Below the pieces are notes generated by a model that was given only the letters and a program-made list of their open reading frames with translations, was not told where the DNA came from and made no database searches. Of a DNA stretch of 34,219 bases, positions 1-7,698 are shown one piece after another. Position numbers and translations under genes: made by a program. The DNA is taken from positions 1-34,219 of the forward strand of contig CAJWAY010000003.1 of assembly GCA_913020685.1 (NCBI GenBank), in the 5' to 3' direction. Origin of the DNA: an uncultured Flavobacteriaceae bacterium (GTDB lineage: Bacteria > Bacteroidota > Bacteroidia > Flavobacteriales > Flavobacteriaceae). Every line of letters starts with the position of its first letter. The stretch's first letter is position 1.

Positions 1-382
1 TTAAACCGGTCATCGCTCGGCCCATATCACCAATGGGCGGTATTATTTCGGAATAGGTACTGCGGATCAGCTCTTGCACAGATTTTTTGATCTTTCCACC
101 TTGTGTAGTCGCAACAAAACCCTTTGGTTTGTTCAGCAGCAGGTATATGGGGGGACTGCTGTTGACCTTTTGATCATCGTAGCGGACTTGGTCGCCACGC
201 TGAACTCTAATACCCATCTCGGTGACAACTTTACCGTTGATCTGGACCAAGCCCATAGCGATTAACTGGTCAGCCTCTCGGCGAGAACATAAACCAGCAT
301 TGGAGAGAAACTTGTTTAATCGAATACCAACAGGATCTGCACTCTCGACTTTGGGAAAGGGTTTTTTGAAATTTTTTGACAC
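1..382 (-). CDS. RsuA/RluB-family 23S rRNA pseudouridine synthase, N-terminal part (3' end runs off the window)
   Basis: Reverse-strand frame reads ...VGIRLNKFLSNAGLCSRREADQLIAMGLVQINGKVV...YLLLNKPKGFVATTQGG..., an S4 domain followed by the RsuA/RluB 'NKPKG' motif. GTG at 382 is the likely start; an in-frame stop lies upstream. Confidence 0.85.
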   Translation of the reverse strand, partial: MSKNFKKPFPKVESADPVGIRLNKFLSNAGLCSRREADQLIAMGLVQINGKVVTEMGIRVQRGDQVRYDDQKVNSSPPIYLLLNKPKGFVATTQGGKIKKSVQELIRSTYSEIIPPIGDMGRAMTGL

Positions 383-455
383 GACTTTCTTATCTGTAAA
401 TAATATAAATTCGCAGTATTCAAATAGAATGCGAGCTTTACGCAAATTGTAAGTT

Positions 456-485
456 CAAAGTTACGTTTTTTGAGTCAATTCCAAA
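456..485 (-). promoter_or_regulatory. Bacteroidetes-type promoter of the pseudouridine synthase gene: -33 TTTG (482-485), -7 TAACTTTG (456-463)
   Basis: Reverse complement of CAAAGTTA and CAAA separated by 18 bp; matches the TTTG/TAnnTTTG primary-sigma consensus of Bacteroidetes. Confidence 0.55.
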
Positions 486-585
486 TGGAGCAATCAAATT
501 GAAAAATTGATTTGGTATTTAGCTTTGAGGTTAATTAGTGAATAAATAAGGGGGTTTTATTACTAGTTGATCCAGTCTTTTTGAG

Positions 586-1515
586 CTAGAAGTAATGAAC
601 TACTTCAAGCTGACAGCCCTGCATTAACTTTTTAGCCGTAATGAGATCTTCGGTAAATCCCATTAAATACCCACCACCGCCTGAACCACATAATTTTAGA
701 TAATAGACGTTAGTTTCCAATCCCTTTTTCCATAGCCCTTGAAATTGGGAAGGGATCATGGGCTTAAAGTTTCGTAAAATCAAAGTTGAAAGAGATTTCA
801 TGTTCTCAAAAAGAGATTTTAGGTTGCTTTTCAGAAAATTTTCAATGCAAAGGTCTGTTATTTGAGTAAATTCATAGTTCATCATTTTACGAAATTCCTC
901 CTTTTTCATGTATTCCATAAACAGAGAAACCATTGGCGCGGTAACACCACTACTTCCGGTATCAATTAAAAAAACAGCCCCTTGACCGGAGGGGTTTTGT
1001 TCAAGGGTTCCTGTGTATTCGATATTATCCTTTGAATGAATTAATAAGGGCAAACTCAAATAGCTGTTTAGGGGATCTAAACCGGAAGACTGACCATGAA
1101 AATGAGACTCCATTGTACCAAAAATATTTTTTAAATAGTTAAGTTTTTGGGAGCTCAAATCGTCCTGGGGATAAATTTTTTCCAGCGCATAGCGATCATA
1201 AAAAGCAGCTACCAATGCCCCACTACTGCCAACTCCATAACCCTGAGGAATATTGCTATCAAAATAGAGTTTGCGATCTAAGTCTGCTTTAAGGGCTTCC
1301 CAATCCAAACGTAGTAAATCCTTCGGCAAACCCGCTAGATATTGAGTGTATTCACATAAACTTTGGTTAGAAGCTAGGGTAGTCTCATTTTCCGCTTCAG
1401 TCAACCGTAGTCTTCCACCAAAAAAAAAGAAGGGTATGGACAATCCTTTAGAGCCTATTATGATACCATATTCACCAAATAGTAAAATTTTTGCAAAAAA
1501 TAAAGGTCCCTTCAA
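586..1515 (-). CDS. GYDIA-type GHMP kinase, probable mevalonate kinase
   Basis: GHMP motifs: 'AKILLFGEYG', 'PQGYGVGSSGALVAA', C-terminal 'LCGSGGGGYLMGF'. Next to mvaD. TTG start at 1515. Confidence 0.85.
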   Translation of the reverse strand: MKGPLFFAKILLFGEYGIIIGSKGLSIPFFFFGGRLRLTEAENETTLASNQSLCEYTQYLAGLPKDLLRLDWEALKADLDRKLYFDSNIPQGYGVGSSGALVAAFYDRYALEKIYPQDDLSSQKLNYLKNIFGTMESHFHGQSSGLDPLNSYLSLPLLIHSKDNIEYTGTLEQNPSGQGAVFLIDTGSSGVTAPMVSLFMEYMKKEEFRKMMNYEFTQITDLCIENFLKSNLKSLFENMKSLSTLILRNFKPMIPSQFQGLWKKGLETNVYYLKLCGSGGGGYLMGFTEDLITAKKLMQGCQLEVVHYF

Positions 1516-1519
1516 AATA

Positions 1520-2596
1520 CTAGACTAAAATTTTTTTAGCACCATTTCCCACTTGATCCTCAATGTATTGTCCTTTTTGACAATGGACAACCAACTCTTC
1601 TTGGATAAAATCTATAATGGGAATTCGATCTTGAAGAGGATAGAGTAAGTGAACGTTAGCTCCAGCATCAAGTGTAAAACAGAGTGGCAATTGAGTTTGT
1701 AATCTAAAATCCTCTACTTTTTTTATTATACTTAGAGTGTTAGGTTGCATCAATACAAAACGTGGGTTGGAGGTCATCATCATTGCGTGTAGGCATAGGG
1801 CCTCCGACTCAACCAGATCAATAAAACGCTTGAGATCACCAGCGACAAGAACTCTTTTGAATTCTCCTAAATTTTCATTAGCCTGTTTGAAGCGTTGGTT
1901 CGCAAAAGGATGATCTTGCATAAGTGCGTGGCCTAAGGTACTACCGACCTTTTTTTGTCCTTTGTCCACAATCAAAACAGTATCTTGATAGTCGAGGAAA
2001 ATGGGATGCCATTCCTCAGAGGGTGCTATGGCGTAGTGGTCATTACTTTGAGAAAAAGCCTCAGTATATCCCCAAATGCTAAGGGGTCCTGCAATACTTC
2101 TAGCTGCACTTCCAGAGCCCAATCGGGCCAAAAATGAGGCTTTTTGTAAAAAAGCTTCCTCTGTCAAATCACTGTGGAACTGTTTTTCAAAATCTACTAT
2201 GCAAAGAGCTAATGCGGCCATTGCAGAGGCCGAGGATGCGATACCACTACTATGAGGAAAAGAATTATGACTAGAAATAGACATATGATGCCGCTTCAAA
2301 GCAGGGAAGTAAGGTGTAATTCGTTCCATAAACTGCTGAATCTTAGGATAGAACTCGGGTTGCTTTTTTTGTTCAAACAAAAAATCAAAAGTTACTCCTT
2401 CTGATTCTCGTATAGAAAAACTTACTTCAGTAGTCGTAAAACACTGAGAGAGGGTAAAACTAATTGAAGGATTTTCTGGTAATTGTTCTCCGTATTTTCC
2501 CCAGTATTTCACCAATGCAATATTACTAGGAGCCTGCCATTCGGTACGATATTGACCTTGTATATTGGTGTTGAAAATAAAAGAATTCGTATTCAT
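1520..2596 (-). CDS. mvaD: Diphosphomevalonate decarboxylase
   Basis: 'APSNIALVKYWGKYGEQLPENPSISFTLS', 'SSGIASSASAMAALA', 'RLGSGSAARSIAGPLSIWG', 'FTLDAGANVHLLY'. Confidence 0.93.
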   Translation of the reverse strand: MNTNSFIFNTNIQGQYRTEWQAPSNIALVKYWGKYGEQLPENPSISFTLSQCFTTTEVSFSIRESEGVTFDFLFEQKKQPEFYPKIQQFMERITPYFPALKRHHMSISSHNSFPHSSGIASSASAMAALALCIVDFEKQFHSDLTEEAFLQKASFLARLGSGSAARSIAGPLSIWGYTEAFSQSNDHYAIAPSEEWHPIFLDYQDTVLIVDKGQKKVGSTLGHALMQDHPFANQRFKQANENLGEFKRVLVAGDLKRFIDLVESEALCLHAMMMTSNPRFVLMQPNTLSIIKKVEDFRLQTQLPLCFTLDAGANVHLLYPLQDRIPIIDFIQEELVVHCQKGQYIEDQVGNGAKKILV

Positions 2597-2602
2597 GTAT
2601 CA

Positions 2603-2610
2603 CAAAGATA
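2603..2610 (-). promoter_or_regulatory. -7 box TATCTTTG for mvaD
   Basis: Exact TAnnTTTG match on the minus strand, 6 nt upstream of the ATG at 2596; no clear -33 element seen. Confidence 0.45.
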
Positions 2611-2778
2611 CTTGATGATCGGGGTGGAAAAAAATATAACAGTTTGAAAATGTTTAGTTTTGGAAGTACTTATTAAATATAAAATTAATCACAATTTTTA
2701 AAACGTTGATTATAACGATTTATTTAAATATGTGTCGGATCAACAGAAATAGATTTTAATCAAATAGGTTTGGGAATA

Positions 2779-3090
2779 CTATGGAGTCAATTCAACTGTT
2801 AGTCCGTCTAGTTTTTTATCTATTTGAATTTGACAACCTAAGCGGCTATTTTCTTTTACATAAAAGGCCTCGGATAACATGGCCTCTTCATCCGGGCTTT
2901 TCTTCTCTAAAGGATGATTACTCAAAACATAGCATTGACAGGAGGCACACATTGCGATTCCACCACATGTGCCATCTACAGGCAATTCATAGGATTTACA
3001 AACTTCCATAAGGTTCATATTGATATCGGTGGGTGCCTCTAGTTCATGTACTTTGCCAGATCTGTCAATTACCGTGATTTTGATATCCAT
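2779..3090 (-). CDS. 2Fe-2S ferredoxin (adrenodoxin-like)
   Basis: 'CGGIAMCASCQCYV' cluster-binding motif and 'LGCQIQI' C-terminal motif. Confidence 0.9.
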   Translation of the reverse strand: MDIKITVIDRSGKVHELEAPTDINMNLMEVCKSYELPVDGTCGGIAMCASCQCYVLSNHPLEKKSPDEEAMLSEAFYVKENSRLGCQIQIDKKLDGLTVELTP

Positions 3091-4143
3091 TTATTCGATT
3101 GTTTTGATAGTTGATTTTTGGGCTTCTTTTCTACTACCGTCAAATCCAGTAATTCCACTTACAGTGGTGTATTTAAGTACATTTTTTTTTTTAGGAAAAA
3201 TACGCTGAAACGCACTCTGACACATCAAGGTGGCTTCGTGGAATCCACAAAGGATAAGTTTGAGTTTGCCAGGATAAATATTAACGTCACCGATAGCATA
3301 TATACCTGGAATATTAGTTTGATAGTCGAGACTGTTATCTACTTTGATAGCGTTTTTTTCAATTTCCAACCCCCAATTAGCTATGGGACCAAGTTTAGGG
3401 GTAAGTCCAAAAAGTGGAATAAAATAATCGACAGCTTGGTTAACCGAAGTCCCATCGACCTTTAGAGTTAGATTGGTCAGATGCCTGCCGCCATCCAAAG
3501 TTATAACTTCGGCAGGGGTGATTAATTGAATTTTATTTTGGTCTTTTAGTGCTTGTACTTTTTGCACCGAGTCAAGTGCCCCTCTGAATTGATTACGTCG
3601 GTGAACTAGTGTAACGGATTGCGCCAATTCGGCTAATACAATAGTCCAGTCTAAAGCCGAGTCACCTCCACCGGCAATGAGCACATTTTTGTTACGGTAT
3701 TTTTCTGGTTCACGTATAATGTAATCCACCCCCTTGTTTTCCCAGATTGTCAAATTCGCCAGATCAGGCTTTCGGGGTTCGAAAGTCCCCAATCCTCCGG
3801 CAATAGCCACAACTTGTGCCTGGTGCTGGGTACCCTTGTCCGTGGTAACTACAAAACTACCATCCCGCTTTCTATTAATCTCTTTGGCAGTTTCCCCTAG
3901 GGTAAAACCAGGTTTGAAAGGCTGGATTTGTGCCATCAATTGATCTACCAAGTCACCAGCTAAAATTTCGGGTCGAGAGGGAATATCATAAATGGGTTTT
4001 TTAGGGTAAATCTCAGCACACTGGCCCCCGGGTTGAGGCAGGGAGTCAATAAGGTGGCATTTTAATTTTAGTAATCCAGCTTCAAATACGGCAAACAGTC
4101 CAGTGGGACCAGCTCCAATAATTATTATATCAGTCTTTATCAT
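3091..4143 (-). CDS. NAD(P)/FAD-dependent oxidoreductase, thioredoxin-reductase-like ferredoxin-NADP+ reductase
   Basis: 'IIIGAGPTGLFAVFEAG', 'IAGGGDSALDW', 'PGIYAIGDVNIYPGKLKLILCGFHEA'; next to the ferredoxin gene. Confidence 0.88.
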   Translation of the reverse strand: MIKTDIIIIGAGPTGLFAVFEAGLLKLKCHLIDSLPQPGGQCAEIYPKKPIYDIPSRPEILAGDLVDQLMAQIQPFKPGFTLGETAKEINRKRDGSFVVTTDKGTQHQAQVVAIAGGLGTFEPRKPDLANLTIWENKGVDYIIREPEKYRNKNVLIAGGGDSALDWTIVLAELAQSVTLVHRRNQFRGALDSVQKVQALKDQNKIQLITPAEVITLDGGRHLTNLTLKVDGTSVNQAVDYFIPLFGLTPKLGPIANWGLEIEKNAIKVDNSLDYQTNIPGIYAIGDVNIYPGKLKLILCGFHEATLMCQSAFQRIFPKKKNVLKYTTVSGITGFDGSRKEAQKSTIKTIE

Positions 4144-4146
4144 GGT

Positions 4147-4389
4147 TTAAGCAGGTGGTACACTAACAACCTCCTCAATTTGAGGAACATGTTTTTTTAT
4201 GGTCATTTCAACCCCAGTCTTTAGGGTCATCTGGTTGACTGTGCAGGAAACACAAGCTCCATGGAGTTGTACCTTTACCTTTTTGTCGTTTTCGATTGAG
4301 ACCAGAGAGATATCTCCACCGTCTGAGGCCAAAAAAGGACGAATCTCTTCAAGTGCAACTAAAACTTTTTCTTCTATTTTTGAGTCCAT
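4147..4389 (-). CDS. NifU C-terminal domain Fe-S scaffold protein
   Basis: 'IRPFLASDGGDISLVSI...VKVQLHGACVSCTVNQMTLKTGVE' with CxxC. Confidence 0.92.
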   Translation of the reverse strand: MDSKIEEKVLVALEEIRPFLASDGGDISLVSIENDKKVKVQLHGACVSCTVNQMTLKTGVEMTIKKHVPQIEEVVSVPPA

Positions 4390-4394
4390 TTATT

Positions 4395-5522
4395 TTATTT
4401 TACGGCGGCACAGCCCACCATATGAGTTATGGCAACCGCCTTGGTTGGAGGTAAATTGGTATTTCTTTTCAATAATTCAGTAACCAAATTCTGAGTGACC
4501 TCAGTGATGGATTCCTGTATGGGTGTTCCTTGTTGCAAGGCCGCAGGCCTTCCCACATCAGCCGCCTCTCTGACACTTTGAACTAATGGTAAAGCACCGA
4601 GGAAGGGTACATTGTTATCTGCAGCTAAATTTTCTGCACCTTGCCTTCCGAAAATATAATATTTGTTATCTGGTAATTCTTCAGGGGTAAAATAGGCCAT
4701 ATTTTCGATGATCCCCAGAACAGGAACATCAATGTTTTCTTGTTTGAACATGGCAATTCCTTTTCGGGCGTCAGCCAAAGCTATAATTTGTGGGGTGCTG
4801 ACTACCACTGCACCATTAAGGGGAAGGGACTGGACAATACTGAGGTGAATATCACCGGTACCAGGAGGAAGGTCGATTATTAAAAAGTCTAGCTTTCCCC
4901 AATCGGAGTCAAAGATCATCTGATTCAGGGCTTTAGCCGCCATAGGTCCACGCCATATCACGGCCTGATTCGGTTGAGTGAAAAATCCAATGGACAAAAC
5001 CTTAACACCATAGTTTTCTATAGGAGCCATTTTGGTTTTGCCATCTACAGAAACCGACAGAGGCCTTTTTCCTTCCATATCAAACATTGTGGGAATGGAA
5101 GGTCCGTAGATATCAGCATCCAAAACCCCAACTTTACATCCCATTTTAGAGAGGGTAACCGCGAGATTGGCTGTTACTGTGGATTTTCCTACCCCTCCTT
5201 TTCCAGAGGAAACCGCTATGACAGAATCAATTCCCGGTAATGGCTGACCCTTAATTGGAGGTTGCTTGGGGGATGTTTTTACTTTAGTATTAATTTTGAT
5301 TTTGGCCTTAGGATGAACCTTTTGGTGCAGAACTTCCAATATAGTGACCTCTAATTTTTTTCGGGCTTGTAAGCTAGGATTAGATAAAAGTACATCAATA
5401 TCGATTTGATCCCCAAAGACCATTATATTGGTTACTGCCTTGCTGTCAACTAAGTTTTCTGCAGCACCAGGAGCAGTAATGGTTTTTAAGGCCTCGACCA
5501 CATCTAGCTTTTTCAATTTCAT
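4395..5522 (-). CDS. Mrp/NBP35 (ApbC)-family Fe-S cluster carrier ATPase
   Basis: 'VIAVSSGKGGVGKSTVTANLAVTLSKMGCKVGVLDADIYGPSIPTMF', 'LIIDLPPGTGDIHLS', N-terminal DUF59-like region. ATG at 5522; the ORF-track start at 5528 is an upstream TTG. Confidence 0.93.
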   Translation of the reverse strand: MKLKKLDVVEALKTITAPGAAENLVDSKAVTNIMVFGDQIDIDVLLSNPSLQARKKLEVTILEVLHQKVHPKAKIKINTKVKTSPKQPPIKGQPLPGIDSVIAVSSGKGGVGKSTVTANLAVTLSKMGCKVGVLDADIYGPSIPTMFDMEGKRPLSVSVDGKTKMAPIENYGVKVLSIGFFTQPNQAVIWRGPMAAKALNQMIFDSDWGKLDFLIIDLPPGTGDIHLSIVQSLPLNGAVVVSTPQIIALADARKGIAMFKQENIDVPVLGIIENMAYFTPEELPDNKYYIFGRQGAENLAADNNVPFLGALPLVQSVREAADVGRPAALQQGTPIQESITEVTQNLVTELLKRNTNLPPTKAVAITHMVGCAAVK

Positions 5523-5542
5523 CTTCAAAACTTAATTTAAGA

Positions 5543-5550
5543 CAAATATA
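5543..5550 (-). promoter_or_regulatory. -7 box TATATTTG for the mrp-like gene
   Basis: Exact TAnnTTTG match on the minus strand about 20 nt upstream of the ATG. Confidence 0.4.
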
Positions 5551-5575
5551 CTCTAATCTGTCCGGAAACAAAAGT

Positions 5576-5911
5576 TTAGATTTCAATTGGCGGGAGGGCA
5601 ATATTTGGATCCCAAAAAAAAATATTGAAATCAATTATTTGATCGTTTTTTATACTTAGGCCCTCACTTTCAAGAAGTTGTTGCATCAATTTGGATCCGG
5701 GGAAATGGTGCTTCCCACTTAATAATCCATTACGATTGACTACGCGATGGGCAGGAATTTCGGGGCGATTGTGAGAGGCATTCATAGCATAACCTACCAT
5801 TCTTGCACTTTTGGGATGACCCAAATAACGTGCAATGGCACCGTAGGAGGTAACCCTCCCGGGAGGAATCTTTTGAACAACAACATAAACCTGATCAAAA
5901 AAAAGGGACAT
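5576..5911 (-). CDS. MGMT-family alkyltransferase-like (ATL) DNA-binding protein
   Basis: 'VYVVVQKIPPGRVTSYGAIARYLGHPKSARMVGYAMN....IPAHRVVNRNGLLSG'; the acceptor Cys of PCHR is Ala. ATG at 5911 overlaps the trmB stop (TGATG). Confidence 0.9.
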   Translation of the reverse strand: MSLFFDQVYVVVQKIPPGRVTSYGAIARYLGHPKSARMVGYAMNASHNRPEIPAHRVVNRNGLLSGKHHFPGSKLMQQLLESEGLSIKNDQIIDFNIFFWDPNIALPPIEI

Positions 5912-6591
5912 CAAGTGAATTGAAATTGAAGATAGGTGATGGGTTTGTTTTGCTTCAAAAACATTTTTTCATAGAATGTTTGAACAGCTGTAGCAATCTG
6001 CGGAGCATCGGGGTTATTATATATGTCATGATGGGCATAAATTAGGCGATAGGCCTGGTCGTTGATCAAACCCAAGGTGTAGCCGTGTAAAAATGCACTG
6101 TCGGTTTTGAGATGAACACTTCCATCGGCTTGCAATATCTGTCGGTATCTACTCAAAAAATCAGGGTGGGTCAAACGGTGTTTGGTTCTTTTAAACTTGA
6201 TTTGTGGATCGGGAAAGGTGATCCAGATTTGGGCCACTTCACTAAAGGCAAAAAGGGCTTCAATCAACTCGATTTCTGCGCGGACGAATGCTATGTTATT
6301 CCTTTTTCCCTCAAGAGCCGTCTTTGCACCCCTCCAAAAGCGAGCGCCTTTTATATCTATACCAATATAATTCATATTTGGATTTTGTTCTGCCAAATGA
6401 AGAGTGTATTCACCTTTTCCACAACCAAGCTCTAATACTATGGGATGATTATTCTTGAAATACTTTAAATGCCATTGGCCCTTGAGTTCAAAAGCGTCTT
6501 TTTCCATTATCTCCCGTGCAGGCTGAATCACATTTTTAAAGGTTTCGTTCTCCCTGAATCTTTTTTGTTTGTTTTTACTTCCCATGGTCAT
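5911..6591 (-). CDS. trmB: tRNA (guanine-N7-)-methyltransferase
   Basis: 'VLELGCGKGEYTLHLAEQNPNMNYIGIDIKGARFWRGAKTALE', 'IWITFPDPQIKFKRTKHRLTHPDFL'. Start at 6591 or 6585. Confidence 0.93.
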   Translation of the reverse strand: MTMGSKNKQKRFRENETFKNVIQPAREIMEKDAFELKGQWHLKYFKNNHPIVLELGCGKGEYTLHLAEQNPNMNYIGIDIKGARFWRGAKTALEGKRNNIAFVRAEIELIEALFAFSEVAQIWITFPDPQIKFKRTKHRLTHPDFLSRYRQILQADGSVHLKTDSAFLHGYTLGLINDQAYRLIYAHHDIYNNPDAPQIATAVQTFYEKMFLKQNKPITYLQFQFT

Positions 6592-6603
6592 ATGTCATAT
6601 GAC
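6587..6603. repeat. 17-bp palindrome GTCATATG-T-CATATGAC overlapping the trmB start codon
   Basis: Perfect 8-bp arms with a 1-nt centre, read directly; abuts the -7 box TAACTTTG (6603-6610, minus). Confidence 0.8.
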
Positions 6604-6610
6604 AAAGTTA
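6603..6610 (-). promoter_or_regulatory. -7 box TAACTTTG for trmB
   Basis: Exact TAnnTTTG match on the minus strand, 11 nt upstream of the ORF start. Confidence 0.45.
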
Positions 6611-6637
6611 GCTAATGGATTATTATTCTTAAAATGA

Positions 6638-7690
6638 TTATGCCCCTTTGCTAGCCCGCTGAAGGGTAAATGAAAATTCTGAGCCCGAACCTAATTTACT
6701 CTCAACCAATAGCTTCTCTTGATGAGCTTCAATGATATGTTTGACAATTGACAAACCCAATCCTGAACCTCCGGCTTTGCGGTTGCCAGATTTGTCTACA
6801 CGATAAAAGCGCTCAAATAGTCGCGGCAAGTGTTCTTCTTCAATCCCTTCCCCATTATCTGAAATTTTGACTAAAATTTTTTCCTTATTTAGTACTTCCA
6901 AGCTTACCTCAGTTTTTCCATTTTTTATACCATATTTTAGTGAATTGACGATCAAATTGGTCAAAACCTGCTGGATGCGCTCCTCGTCAGCAAAAACTAA
7001 AAAAGAGTGGGGGTACTCACGATCAAACCCTAGAGAAATTTTGTTTTTTATGGCTTGCATCTCGAGCAAATCAAAAACATTTTCAATCACTTCATTGATA
7101 TCAAAATTGGTTCTTTCGATGGTTTTAATTCCTGATTCAAATTGGGTAATCAAATCCAAGTCTTTAACTACATAAATCAACCGATCTACACCTTTTGCAG
7201 TTCGTTTGAGGTATTTTTCCCTTACTTTTTTATCTCTAATGGCTCCTTCAAGTAAGGTAAGTACATATCCTTGGATGGTAAACAAAGGAGTTTTTAGCTC
7301 GTGTGAGATGTTTCCAATAAATTCTTTACGGTAATCCTCTTTTTCCTTAAGGGTCTCAATTTCTAATTTTTTGTCGTCAGCAAATTTTTTAACACTCTCT
7401 CGGAGAGCCTCCATATCAGATTGAACAATTTGCTGGCTCATTGATACCCCTGATGGGGAAAGGTCATTATAAATACCCTTAATCTTATTGAGAATAAACC
7501 TTTCGATTCGGAAATTAATCAAGAATACTGAAAAAATAAAGAAAAACAAAAATATGAATGCGAATGCCACAAGAATTTCAGTTTCGAATTGTAAATCAGT
7601 GACCAAAAACAAAAGGGACAAAAGCAAAATCAAAAAAGCTACCAAAATGGACGACAGCCGAAATGCAACTCTAAAATTCTTTATCCTCAA
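6638..7690 (-). CDS. Sensor histidine kinase (PhoR-like)
   Basis: Two N-terminal TM segments, H-box 'EFIGNISHELKTPLFTIQGY', N-box 'LTNLIVNSLKYG', G-boxes 'ISDNGEGI', 'GGSGLGLSIVKHI'. TTG start at 7690. Confidence 0.93.
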   Translation of the reverse strand: MRIKNFRVAFRLSSILVAFLILLLSLLFLVTDLQFETEILVAFAFIFLFFFIFSVFLINFRIERFILNKIKGIYNDLSPSGVSMSQQIVQSDMEALRESVKKFADDKKLEIETLKEKEDYRKEFIGNISHELKTPLFTIQGYVLTLLEGAIRDKKVREKYLKRTAKGVDRLIYVVKDLDLITQFESGIKTIERTNFDINEVIENVFDLLEMQAIKNKISLGFDREYPHSFLVFADEERIQQVLTNLIVNSLKYGIKNGKTEVSLEVLNKEKILVKISDNGEGIEEEHLPRLFERFYRVDKSGNRKAGGSGLGLSIVKHIIEAHQEKLLVESKLGSGSEFSFTLQRASKGA

Positions 7691-7698
7691 ACCTTTTG

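Noticed and set aside
74-452. Plus-strand ORFs 74-265 and 222-452 at the window start
   Set aside because: The minus strand encodes an RsuA/RluB pseudouridine synthase across the same bases; these are antisense shadows.
1429-1437. Poly-A run in the GHMP kinase (FFFF) as evidence of a frameshifted pseudogene
   Set aside because: The ORF is intact and keeps all GHMP motifs on both sides of the run; reads as a normal gene.
2611-2778. ~170-bp AT-rich gap between mvaD and ferredoxin as a possible ncRNA or riboswitch
   Set aside because: No convincing hairpin, terminator or conserved riboswitch motif could be read; probably just promoter/3' UTR sequence.
3118-3465. 115-aa plus-strand ORF opposite the ferredoxin reductase
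   Set aside because: Shadow ORF running through the poly-T tract (FFF-rich); no supporting motif.
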